Assembly (NCBI GenBank): GCA_024509875.1
Contig: JAMPIV010019879.1
Coordinates: 226,001-290,000, forward strand
Length of the DNA: 64,000 nucleotides
Source: Oreohelix idahoensis
Lineage: Eukaryota > Mollusca > Gastropoda > Stylommatophora > Oreohelicidae
Direction of reading: 5' to 3'
Shown: one piece after another, positions 11,201-23,200 of the stretch
How the letters are laid out: the number at the start of each line of letters is the position of its first letter
How positions within the stretch are numbered: position 1 is the first letter of the stretch
Notes under the pieces: model-generated
Databases searched by the model: none
What the model was told of the DNA's origin: nothing
What the model saw: the letters and a program-made list of their open reading frames with translations, nothing else
Translations under genes and position numbers: made by a program

Positions 11201-14200
11201 CCCCCTTTAGCTCTTTCAGACATGGGTACACCACTGTAGAGCAGCGTGTTGCCATCGAGATCCATGACTCCTTGTCCTTTTCTCCTTGTTTCCGTTATAG
11301 CCAGGATTTCTAGTTTTGCCTTCCCCATCTCTTCCACCAGCTCCTCCTCCCTCCCATTTATACTTCCTGTGTTCCAAGTTCCATAAGTCGTAGTCCGTAG
11401 TCCGTTCCAGTTCGTCGCCTTTAGAATCAGTCCAGTTTTCTCCCTTGTGTTGCTAGTAATCATGATTTAAAGCAAACAGGTGATTGGCCTGTTGTGCCTT
11501 TGCATGGTGGAGGGGCTGCCTCCTTACGGCCTCCATGCAGGCTGCCCTCCTCCTTTTTCATCCGGGCTTGGGACCGGCATTGGCGGAGTTATGTTGATGT
11601 ACACTATACAGAACTAGCACACATGTTGATGTACAATATATAGAACTAACACTCATAATATACAGAACTAGCACACATGTTGATGTACACTTTTACAGAA
11701 CTAGCACACATGTTGATGTACAATATATAGAACTAGCACACGTTGATGTACAATATATAGAACTAGCACACATGTTGATGTACAATATATAGAACTAGCA
11801 CACATGTTGATGTACAATATATAGAACTAGCACACATGATACATAACACTAGTGCAGAAGTTACTGCACCATACAAGAATAAATTTAGCATACAATGTTA
11901 TGTTAACAATATATAAAATGGATGTACTGATGTCCCATATATCAACATATAGCACATGTGTTCATACATCACATAACAGTTAAGAAGAGTGAATGTATCA
12001 TAAACTAAATTAACATAACAATAATAAAAAAAACACAAAATTACGACTTACATTGTAACACTATATAATTAGAATATATAAGCCAAGACAGTCACTGACA
12101 GAGATGAATGGAAGACAGTCACTGACAGAGATGAATGGAAGACAGTCACTGACAGAGATGAATGGAAGACAGTCACTGACATAGATGAATGGACATTAAG
12201 CCCGTAATTTAAACTCAAATGTCCCATGTAGTTTCCACATGTCTCTAAAGAAACAAACAAAATGATAGGACTACTGCACCCTCAGACATGTCGTACAAGG
12301 TCAGTAATATGAGGTCGTGTATGAGGTTGGCAGCCTCACTATATAAAACACATTTTCACAGAAACCACTGTTGCAAGATCATGTTAATGCCTGGTGCAGG
12401 CTTCCTGCGAGGTCAAGCTGGAGTAGTGGTTCTATGCTCTATAGGGAACACAAAGGAACATGATGATGACAATGATGATAAACTAAAATAAAAACTACAT
12501 ATATAATAACGTATAATATTTGGCAGACTTTGTTAAGTAATGAATAAGGTAACTCTCCTTTCCTTTTTGTTCCTTATAGAGCATGCAGTCACCACTACAG
12601 CTGTCCCCTTGCAGGAAACCTGCTTCAAAGTTCTCATGTGCTTGCAGTAGTGGTGTTTATAGCAATTTTTGTTACATGATTGCCAGCTGTGTGTACATGC
12701 TCATATTTGTTACCTCTTACAAACATGTCTGAGGGATTAATTGTTCTATTCTTTCTTCATCTTCTCACAGACACCCAGGTATTAGACAATGAAACCTGAA
12801 CTTACAATGACAAAAATGACATTTAAAGATTATAAATGTAATAAAAAGGAAATCAGACATTAATCATAGCTCACTACACAACTTTACTAGTAAAATAAAC
12901 TGCTCTATAATGGTTAAAGGTTATCATAATTAGTTAGTGCATACAAACTAAAATGCCTGCTGACTTACCTGGTGGCAAGGTGACAAACAGACTGTAAACT
13001 TTGTTTCTCAAGTCAAGTGGTTGAGAGGTCAACAGAAACACATACGCTAATAACAACTCCTTCAAGCTTTCATCTTCTGCTCGATTTACCAAAAGTGTTA
13101 GAAGGCCTTTGTTACTGGCAATGTTCTAACAAAGACAAGAAGGACGCCATCTTAGACTTTTATCCACCATTTTTGTACCAAATAAAGAAACTACTACAGT
13201 CATCAAAATAGCAGAAATTAGATCAACTGGACGCCAACGTAGGAACTCAAATGAAGCAGTCTGTCAATAAGCATTAATAATTGTTCAAGACAATAGTTTT
13301 ATGAATGAGAGTACAGTAGATGCATATCTTTTCATCACACAATCTGTTAAGTCTCCACAACCTCCTGTCCACTTCTCATCACACAATCTGTTAAGTCTCC
13401 ACAACCTCCTGTCCACTTCTCATCACACAATCTGTTAAGTCTCCACAACCTCCTGTCCACTTCTCATCACACAATCTGTTAAGTCTCCACAACCTCCTGT
13501 CCACTTCTCATCACACAATCTATTAACTCTTAGTATACGAGCGGCCTTCTAGAGAGGCCGATGATCGATCCCCGTCAATAGCGAAAATTTATAGCTGAAT
13601 GCATGTTTCAAACCACTGATCAATTTAGTTACGTGCATGATGTAGGGGTTTCATTTCTTCACATTTTGATATATAACACTTATGTTATCTTTATAAATAA
13701 ATTATTTATTGCAAATCTGTAATGGTAGTCATGAAAGGCAGCTCGTATACTAAGAGTTAACCTTTAGCACGCTGCGGTCGCAGCGTTGCGCCGAACGTAA
13801 CCTATGTTCTCCATGCTGGAGGCGCAATGTTACGCCTTACGGATATCACCGTTTCTAGCATGAGGACTTGTGTACACGTGATTTCAGCCCCGGATGTTAA
13901 GTTCTAATGTTATTTGCAAGAGAGCTAGCTTCCGTTTCCGATCTTAAAAAAGCGATGGGTGTATCCGCATTTATTTTTTGTAAATTTTTTTAATCGAAAT
14001 GAATCGGCATCAACATGCGGCCATTTTTGCTCTAATTTTATTGGATTCTGACGCCATGCGGTGGGGATGAGATTTTTGTCTTTATAAGCGCTGATATCGG
14101 TTCTCAGAATATGTTTGATGGCCGAGATGGAAACGAAAGTAAAATGGCCTTTAAGTATGTATAATTTTAGGGATTAGGATTAGGAATATCGGAAAGGTTT

Positions 14201-17200
14201 AGAATTTCGGCCGAATGTCACTGCTGACGAGAGTGTTTGTTGCTTTGCTACTGATGATGGGTGTAACGAAAAGATCGTCATTTGATTTGTATTGGTCTGT
14301 GGGTCAAATGACTTTCATTGAGATGCAAGGGATATGGACTCTTCGTGTGTTGGTTATTTTTTTTTTTTTTTTTTTAAATTTTAAAATTTAAAAAAAATTA
14401 TTTTTTATTATTTTAATTTTTTTTTCGTTTTTTTCATCTTTCCTTTCCTCTCTTCCTATCACATCTAACATGTACACAAACAAATTTTATATCATCAGAT
14501 TCACCATTCATTTATTTATAGAAATTCCAAAAATGATAGCAGTTGACCAAGAAACACAAAAACTATAGACATTACAAGTCACCCACTATAAAAACGGGAC
14601 GCTGTGAAAAAGAATGCAGTGGTTGGGCAAGTTTTCTGAATTTTTATGCAGCGTGCTAAAGGTTAAGTCTCCACAACCTCCTGTCCACTTCTCATCACAC
14701 AATCTGTTAAGTCTCCACAACATCCTTTCTACTTCTCATAACATGCCCTAAGAAAGTGGATTCATATTTCCTACCAACAATAACAAGAATTATTAAGTTA
14801 TTATAAGTAGTTGTTATTATAAGTAGTTGTTATTATAAGTAGTTATTATAAGTAGTTGTTATTATAAGTAGTTATTATAAGTAGTTGTTATTATAAGTAG
14901 TTATTATAAGTAGTTGTTATTATAAGTAGTTATTATAAGTAGTTGTTATTATAAGTAGTTATTATAAGTAGTTATTATAAGTAGTTATTAAAGGTAGTTA
15001 TTATAAGTAGTTATTATAAGTAGTTATTATAAGTTGTTATTATAAGTAGTTATTATAAGTTGTTATTATAAGTAATTATAAGTAGTTATTATAAGTAGTA
15101 GTTATAAGTAGTAGTTATTATAAGTAGTTATTATAAGTAGTTATTATAAGTAGTTGTTATAAGTAGTTGTTATAAGTAGTTATTATAAGTAGTAGTTATT
15201 ATAAGTAGTTATTATAAGTAGTTATTATAAGTAGTTGTTATAAGTAGTTGTTATAAGTAGTTATTATAAGTAGTTGTTATTATAAGTAGTTATTATAAGT
15301 AGTTATTAAAGGTAGTTATTATAAGTAGTTATTATAAGTTGTTATTATAAGTAGTTATTATAAGTAGTTATTATAAGTAATTATAAGTAGTTATTATAAG
15401 TAGTAGTTATAAGTAGTAGTTATTATAAGTAGTTATTATAAGTAGTTATTATAAGTAGTTGTTATAAGTAGTTGTTATAAGTAGTTATTATAAGTAGTTG
15501 TTATTATAAGTAGTTGTTATTATAAGTAGTTATTATAAGTAGTTATTATAAGTAGTCACTGGTGTAAGACAAGGTGATATCCTATCACCTTACCTCTTCA
15601 TACTCCTTATGGACGATGTCATCAAGGCATGTAAGGAGAGAACAAGAAAGTATTCAGTGGGGTACTGGAAGATGAGACAGGTCTATATTTCGGAGCTGGC
15701 ATTTGCTGATGATGTTGCCCTGATTGCTAAATCAGAGGCACATCTCCAATCCAACCTGCAAGTCTGGAAGGAAGAGCTGGAGAAGAGAGTGATGGTCATA
15801 AGCAGCTCTAAAACAAAATCCATGGTGATATCACGAGAAGAAAGAAGACATCAGATTAAGCTGGGAGAACAGGTCCTGGAGCAGGTCGACCACTTTTAAA
15901 TACCTCGGAGCTATTATAGACCGAAAGGGAGGCATCAAAGAAGAGTTGGCCACTCGAAAAGCAGTAGCTGGGAGACTTTTTCAGGCCATAAATCGAGGAT
16001 TCCTCAGCAAGAGAGAGGTTGGTAAGAAAATGAAGATGGCTGTATGCCGCTCCACCTATGTCCCAGTCTTGACATATGGATGCGAGTCATGGGCAATGAC
16101 TACAACCCATAAAAGCCAGATCCAAACCTCAGAAATGAGGTACCTGAGGAAGGTGGTTGAAGTAACAAGAAGAGACATGGTACGCAACCAGACGATACAT
16201 CAAGGCCTTAAATCCTACCCCCTGCAGACCCAAGTAGAACAGTCCCAATTAAGATGGTTTGGCCATGTCTGCAGAATGGGAGAAGATCGGCTACCACGAC
16301 AAGCATGGGAAACAAAGAGCCAAGGATCCAGACCCCGAGAACGACCCAGAGTCCGCTGGGAGGACAACATTAGACAATCTTTGAAGGACCGAGGACTAGA
16401 ATGGAACCAGGCCAGGAGGAAGACAGCCGATAGGATAGTCTGGTGCTCTCTTCCAAACTTCTACACCTCACGGTAGAAGGGGAACGACTAAGTAAGTAAT
16501 TATAAGTAGTTGTTATTATAAGTAGTTATTTTAAGTAGTTGTTATTGTAAGTAGTTATTACAAGTAGTTTTTATTATAAGTAATTTTAAGTAGTTGTTAT
16601 TATAAGTAGTTATTTTAAGTAGTTGTTATTGTAAGTAGTTATTACAAGTAGTTGTTATTATAAGTAATTTTAAGTAGTTGTTATTATAAGTAGTTATTTT
16701 AAGTAGTTGTTATTGTAAGTAGTTATTACAAGTAGTTGTTATTATAAGTAGTTATTTTAAGTAGTTGTTATTGTAAGTAGTTATTACAAGTAGTTGTTAT
16801 TATAAGTAGTTATTTTAAGTAGTTGTTATTATAAGTAGTTATTTTAAGTAGTTGTTATTATAAGTAGTTATTATAAGTAGTTGTTATTATAAGTAGTTAT
16901 TATAAGTAGTTGTTATTATAAGTAGTTATTATAAGTAGTTATTATAAGTAGTAGTTATTATAAGTAGTAGTTATTATAAGTAATTATTATAAGTAGTTAT
17001 TATAAGTAGTTGTTATAAGTAGTTGTTATAAGTAGTTATTATAAGTAGTTATTATAAGTAGTTGTTATTATAAGTAGTTGTTATTATAAGTAGCTATTAT
17101 AAGTAGTTATTATAAGTAGTTATTATAAGTAGTTGTTATTATAAGTAGTTGTTATTATAAGTAGTTATTATAAGTAGTTATTATAAGTAGTTATTATAAG

Positions 17201-20200
17201 TAGTTGTTATTATAAGTAGTTATTATAAGTAGTTATTATTATTTTAATGATGCACATATTTTTTTTTTTTCTTAACCAGCGGCACTTGGGCTTTCAGCCC
17301 TTCGGCCCAATGACATGTCATTGCGAGGCTGGGGAACCTGAGGACTTTCCTTCCAACCCGGTCAGGAGCTTCGCTCCTTCCCATCCACAGAGGGTTTATC
17401 TCAGGAGCCGTTCAGGTTATTCAGTCCAATTTCCGGTCGTAAACATTCCTTCAAACGCTGACGCCCAGGTTTAAACTATGAACACCTGGTCGCCAGTACA
17501 ACGCCGAAGCCATTACACCAGCGCGGCTCCCAATGATGCACATATAACTTCACTTCACAACCCAAATTTTGTGTGAGGCAGACTAGGTAAACCCCAGAAT
17601 AACATGGTGGAGTCGAAGACTTTAAAAGAAAGAATGTGGCCTTGAAACTCACCTTGAAGTATAGAATGCGTGAGACATCAACAAGATAAGCATTTCTTCT
17701 ATCTGTGTAGCTAGACCATACATGAAATCCAAACGCACCACTCACTAGAGTCAACACTAAGGTCCAGTCAAGCTGTTGGTGTAGGAATCACATAAACTTT
17801 AAATAAAATGTCGAAACAAACCGTGGTCTTTAGAAGACAGCAGCACCTATTGCATGCTTCAGCAAGGGCATTCCATCTTCTGCTAGTTCAGGGTTTCTTA
17901 ACCTGTGGTCCATGGGCCTCTTGTGTCCTGAATGTATTCTAACCTCAAATTTTAAATTGTTAATGTTTTTATATACATTTTTTTACAAAAGGGAATCCGT
18001 AGCCTTTATCAAAGGGTCCATGGCACACAAAACAGTTAAGAACCACTGCTGCTAGTTAATCAGTCCTCGTTAGAAATACATGAACATTAAATCTTTTCTT
18101 TATTCAGCTTACGTGTCAGTCCAAGTGGCAGAGTGGTTAGAGTAGGCCTACTTACTTTTCAAGGCAATGTTGCCAGGTTCAAAACCTGGTGGCATCACAC
18201 TCCAGTCTACCCAGCTATAAATGGGTACCTGACTCTTCTCTTGAGTTAGGGAGGGCAAAGGCAGTAAGGAAGAGAACCAGCCACCCCACCTCATAAATTA
18301 TGACCTAGTATAGAGAAGTCTCTAACACCTCCCTCCCAGTGGCAGGCAGTATCTGAGATGGGACCTTTGTAAGAGACCATGTTTTCTTCAATCAAAGAAA
18401 ATCTAGAATTTCAGCAACAATATAAAAGAGCTGGTCTATTTGATTCAGATTAACAAGTATTAGAACAGGTAGAATATAACAACAGTTTAGTCTTACAGCA
18501 GGGTAATGTTCTATGCTGTGGTTAAATAAGACATGTCTCTGTAACAATAATTTTTTTAAACTGTACATCTGCACACTTCTCAGATGAAAGTAAACATAGC
18601 CCCATAACAGATACTGCCATAGGGGAGAGAAATGTTAGAGACCATACTTAAGTCTCAGGTTTATGAGTTGGGCTGACATATTCTTTTCCTTGATGTCTCT
18701 GCCCTTTCTAACTGACAGCAGAGTCAGTTGTTCATTCTTACAGCTGGACAGACTGGATCATGACACTACCAGGTTTCAAATCCAGTAACTTTGTCTTGAG
18801 AAAGCACATGTTCAAACTACGCTGCCATCTGACACTCTACATCTCACGTATTCTAAACAAATAGCTGCGTGACAGCAAAGTAAGAAATTATTATTAATAA
18901 CCTCTTTACATACTGTATTACGAAGAGAGAAAAAACAGTACATGAAAATAAAGTCTAAGCCAATACAAAACAAAAACAATTTAACTTAAAAAGAAAAAAT
19001 TCACCCTGTAAAAACAAAATGTGTGTAAGTAAAGCAGCCAACACAACAAGAAAGCCTGATAATACAAACAACAATAGACAAATATATTGAGAAACCAAAG
19101 AATGAATAAACAAACAAATGAACTTAATTTTCATAGTGTTGAGAATATGGCACGCAGGCCCATCCTTTCTCTATCTTTTATGCTGAATCCATTTATTTTC
19201 ACATGCTTTTAAAATATTAATTTCAATTAATGCAACGCCGTGAAAGTTAAATAACAGAATACTCACATTTACAGTTTCTAAATAGAATCATAAAACAAAA
19301 TATACTCAAACAGGCAAAAATCATCATCAAAACCTACATACAATACTACAGAATGATTTGGAAACATAAAAAAAGTTTAGAGGGGCATGTAATTAGCACT
19401 CATGATGTATTTGAAAAGTCTGTGATTGTATGAATACGGACTGGGCGTGTTTTTAGGTCACGTGGAAAAATTTTCCAAAGATGAGCAGCAGATACTTTAT
19501 CTAGAAATTGTTTGATTTTAGCTAACTGGTAAACTTTCTGTGCTATTTGTTTGGTCAAAATAGCTGACGTGGGCAAGCTAGGACAATTCTGTGAATTATG
19601 GTTCTTAGTCTAAATTTATCTCCAAATGTCATATGATAAATGGTAAATGTAGTCTCATAGCAGATAATGCCATAAAGGGAATGAAGTGTTAGAGACTTCA
19701 CTTGTATTAAGTCTCAGCCGTCTGATATGAGGTAACCAGTTCCCTGTCTAGCTGCCTCTGCCTTCACTAACTCACTGCTGAATCAGTATCAAGTTTTTTA
19801 CAGCTTTGTACACTGAACTGTGACACAACATGGGTTTAAAACCAGTTCTCTTTGCAGTGTCCAAGATTTCTCCATTATTTTAATTGATAGTTGTTTCTTT
19901 CACAGCTTGTCAACCACTCCGAAAACACTTCTGGACAATCTGTTGGCAGATACAGCCTCAAAATGTAAGTGACCAGGAATACAGAATGAACAAGGAGATG
20001 ATGGATTGAGGAAAGGATACACTTTAACGGGAACCAATATAAAAGCAAACTAGGCAGCTGATATGCTCCTGACAACAAACCAATAATTAAGCATGCATGA
20101 TACACTTCACAGCAGAAGCAGTCAAAAAAAGATGGGAGAAACAATAACTCAAACATGTAATCATTGTCATCATCATCATTATTATTACTTTCTAATTCCC

Positions 20201-23200
20201 AAAGGAGCATTGGCTTTCTACAAATTCATGCAAGGACATTCCATCCTGTGACATTCCATCCTGTGACATTCCATCCTGTGACATTCCATCCTGTGACATT
20301 CCATCCTGTGCCATCCATTCAAGGTTATTTCATGCCATCTTTATCCTTTATCTTTATGTCTCCTCTTCTCCAAGTGTTTCCAGTATCACTCTACCTCTCT
20401 TACCCTTGGTATTCCAGAACAAGGACTGCCTGGTAATGTTATCAATGTGTGTCCTATCTATATCTCACCTCTTGTTCCACTTATCTGGTTCTTGTCATCA
20501 GTTCCACTTGTCTGGTTCTTGTCATCAGTTCCACTTGTCTGGTTCTTGTCATCAGTCCCACTTGTCTGGTTCTTGTCATCAGTTCCACTTGTCTGGTTCT
20601 TGTCATCAGTTCCACTTGTCTGGTTCTTGTTATCAGTTCCACTTGTCTGGTTCTTGTTATCAGTTCCACTTGTCTGGTTCTTGTTATCAGTTCCACTTGT
20701 CTGGTTATTGTTATCAGTTCCACTTGTCTGGTTCTTGTTATCAGTTCCACTTGTCTGGTTCTTGTTATCAGTTCCACTTGTCTGGTTCTTGTTATCAGTT
20801 CCACTTGTCTGGTTCTTGTTATCAGTTCCACTTGTCTGGTTCTTGTCATCAGTTCCACTTATCTGGTTCTTGTCATCAGTTCCACTTGTCTGGTTCTTGT
20901 CATCAGTTCCACTTGTCTGGTTCTTGTCATCAGTTCCACCTGTCTGGTTCTTGTCATCAGTTCCACTTATCTGGTTCTTGTCATCAGTTCCACTTATCTG
21001 GTTCTTGTCATCAGTTCCACTTGTCTGGTTCTTGTCATCAGTTCCACTTGTCTGGTTCTTGTCATCAGTTCCACTTGTCTGGTTCTTGTCATCAGTTCCA
21101 CTTGTCTGGTTCTTGTCATCAGTTCCACTTGTCTGGTTCTTGTCATCAGTTCCACTTGTCTGGTTCTTGTCATCAGTTCCACTTGTCTGGTTCTTGTCAT
21201 CAGTTCCACTTATCTGGTTCTTGTCATCAGTTCCACTTATCTGGTTCTTGTCATCAGTTCCACTTGTCTGGTTCTTGTCATCAGTTCCACTTGTCTGGTT
21301 CTTGTCATCAGTTCCACTTGTCTGGTTCTTGTCATCAGTTCCACTTATCTGGTTCTTGTCATCAGTTCCACTTATCTGGTTCTTGTCATCAGTTCCACTT
21401 ATCTGGTTCTTATCATCAGTTCCACTTGTCTGGTTCTTGTCATCAGTTCCACTTATCTGGTTCTTGTCATCAGTTCCACTTATCTGGTTCGTGTCATCAG
21501 TTCCACTTATCTGGTTCTTATCATCAGTTCCACCTGTCTGGTTCTTGTCATCAGTTCCACTTGTCTGGTTCTTGTCATCAGTTCCACTTATCTGGTTCTT
21601 GTCATCAGTTCCACTTGTCTGGTTCTTGTCATCAGTTCCACTTGTCTGGTTCTTGTCATCAGTTCCACTTGTCTGGTTCTTGTCATCAGTCCCACTTATC
21701 TGGTTCTTGACATCAGTCCCACTTATCTGGTTCTTGTCATCAGTTCCACATTAGTCATCTATCATACCATTTCAATCTTTCCTGTCCAAGCAAACATCCA
21801 TTTACGAAAGGATACAACTTCATGGTTATCATTTGTCTTTATCTCCATGTTTCAGAACCATATAATAGAACTAACTTGACATTTCAGTTGATGATACAGA
21901 TTTTTGTGTTGGATGTTACTTCTTTTGGGAGCCGGGTGGCATAGTGGTTAGTGCACTGGCTTCCTACTCGGTGGTCTATGGTTCGATCCCCAGTTGAGGT
22001 GGGATTTTTTAGACCGCAAACGGCTCCGGGGTCGACCCAGCCTCATGAATTGGGTACCAGAACCACTCTGAGAAGGTTAAGGCGGCCGGCGTGATGCTGA
22101 CCACATCACCCCTAGTGTGTCAATGGTCAAGAAAATACGGTCCTAACACCGTATTTCCAATATGCCTCAATAGGCATGTAAAGGGATCCTTTATTTCTTT
22201 TGGTTTCCATATATTTCCTAATGCAGTGAAGGCTCTTCCTGCCCCAGTGTTACTGTGGCTTAAAATCGAAGCAAATAATAATAATAACACTGTACAAAAC
22301 CACGCATGTCATAGGAATTGTAAAAGGATGGTTAGGCATGGGGCCATCTGCGTCACCCTGTAGATACTTTAACCTTTAGCACGCTGTTGTCAACCTATGT
22401 CGACCCCAGCGTGCTACGTTTTTTAGCATTAGAATGTGTGTAGACGTGATCTCACCCCCGGATGTTAAGCTTTAAACTTATCTGAGAGAGAGTTAGCTTC
22501 CGTTTCCAATCTTTTTTAGTAATGGATGCATTAGCGTTTATTTTCTGTGAATTTTTTTAATCGAAATGAATCGGCATCGAACACGCGGCCATTTTCACTC
22601 TAATTTTATTGGATTCTGACGCCATGCGGTGGGGATGAGATTTTTGTCATTATAAGCGCTAATATCGGTTCTCAGAATATGGTTGATGACAGAGATGGAA
22701 ACGAAAGTAGAATGTCATTGCTAGTATGTAAAAGTTTAGGGGTTAGGATTAGATTTATCGGAAAGATTTAGGGTTACGGCCGAATGTCACTGCTGACATG
22801 GGCGTTTGTTGCTTTGCTACTGATGATGGGTGTAACGAAAAGATCGTCATTTGATTTGTATTGGTCAAATGACTTTCATTGAGATGCAAGAGATAATTGA
22901 GATATGGACACTTCGTTTGTTGGTTATTTTATTTATTTTTTTTTTTTTTAATTTTAAAATTTAAAAAAAAAAAATTTTTTATTTTTTTAATTTTTTTATC
23001 GTTTTTTTCATCTTTCCTTTCCTCTCTTCCTATCACATCTAACATGTATACAAACAAATTTTATATCATCAGATTCACCATTCATTTATTTATATAAATT
23101 CCAAAAATTATAGCAATTGACCAAGAAACACAAAAACTATAGACATTACAAGTCACCCACTATAAAAACGGGGCATTGTGAAAAAGAATGCAACTGCAGG

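Larger units (their letters stand above)
8427..11590 (-). mobile_element. LINE family A, near full-length copy 1 (RTE-like)
   Basis: This 3.16-kb non-LTR retrotransposon carries an apurinic-type endonuclease and a reverse transcriptase and has no RNase H. Its 3' end (minus strand) is CGACTAAGTAAGTA, a short AAGT-type tail and not poly(A). The 12-bp motif ATGTTGATGTAC is present at both borders (8415-8426, 11591-11602). Because the host is a tandem array containing that motif, this target-site duplication is suggestive and not proof. About 130 bp of 5' UTR precede the first ATG. Copies 2 and 3 are at 15557-16499 and 47765-51972. Confidence 0.9.

Noticed and set aside
20406..21879. Open frames of 434-476 codons on the plus strand made of repeated peptides
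   Set aside because: They are by-products of a 27-bp tandem repeat with no stop in any frame. There is no start context, no splice evidence and no composition of a real protein.
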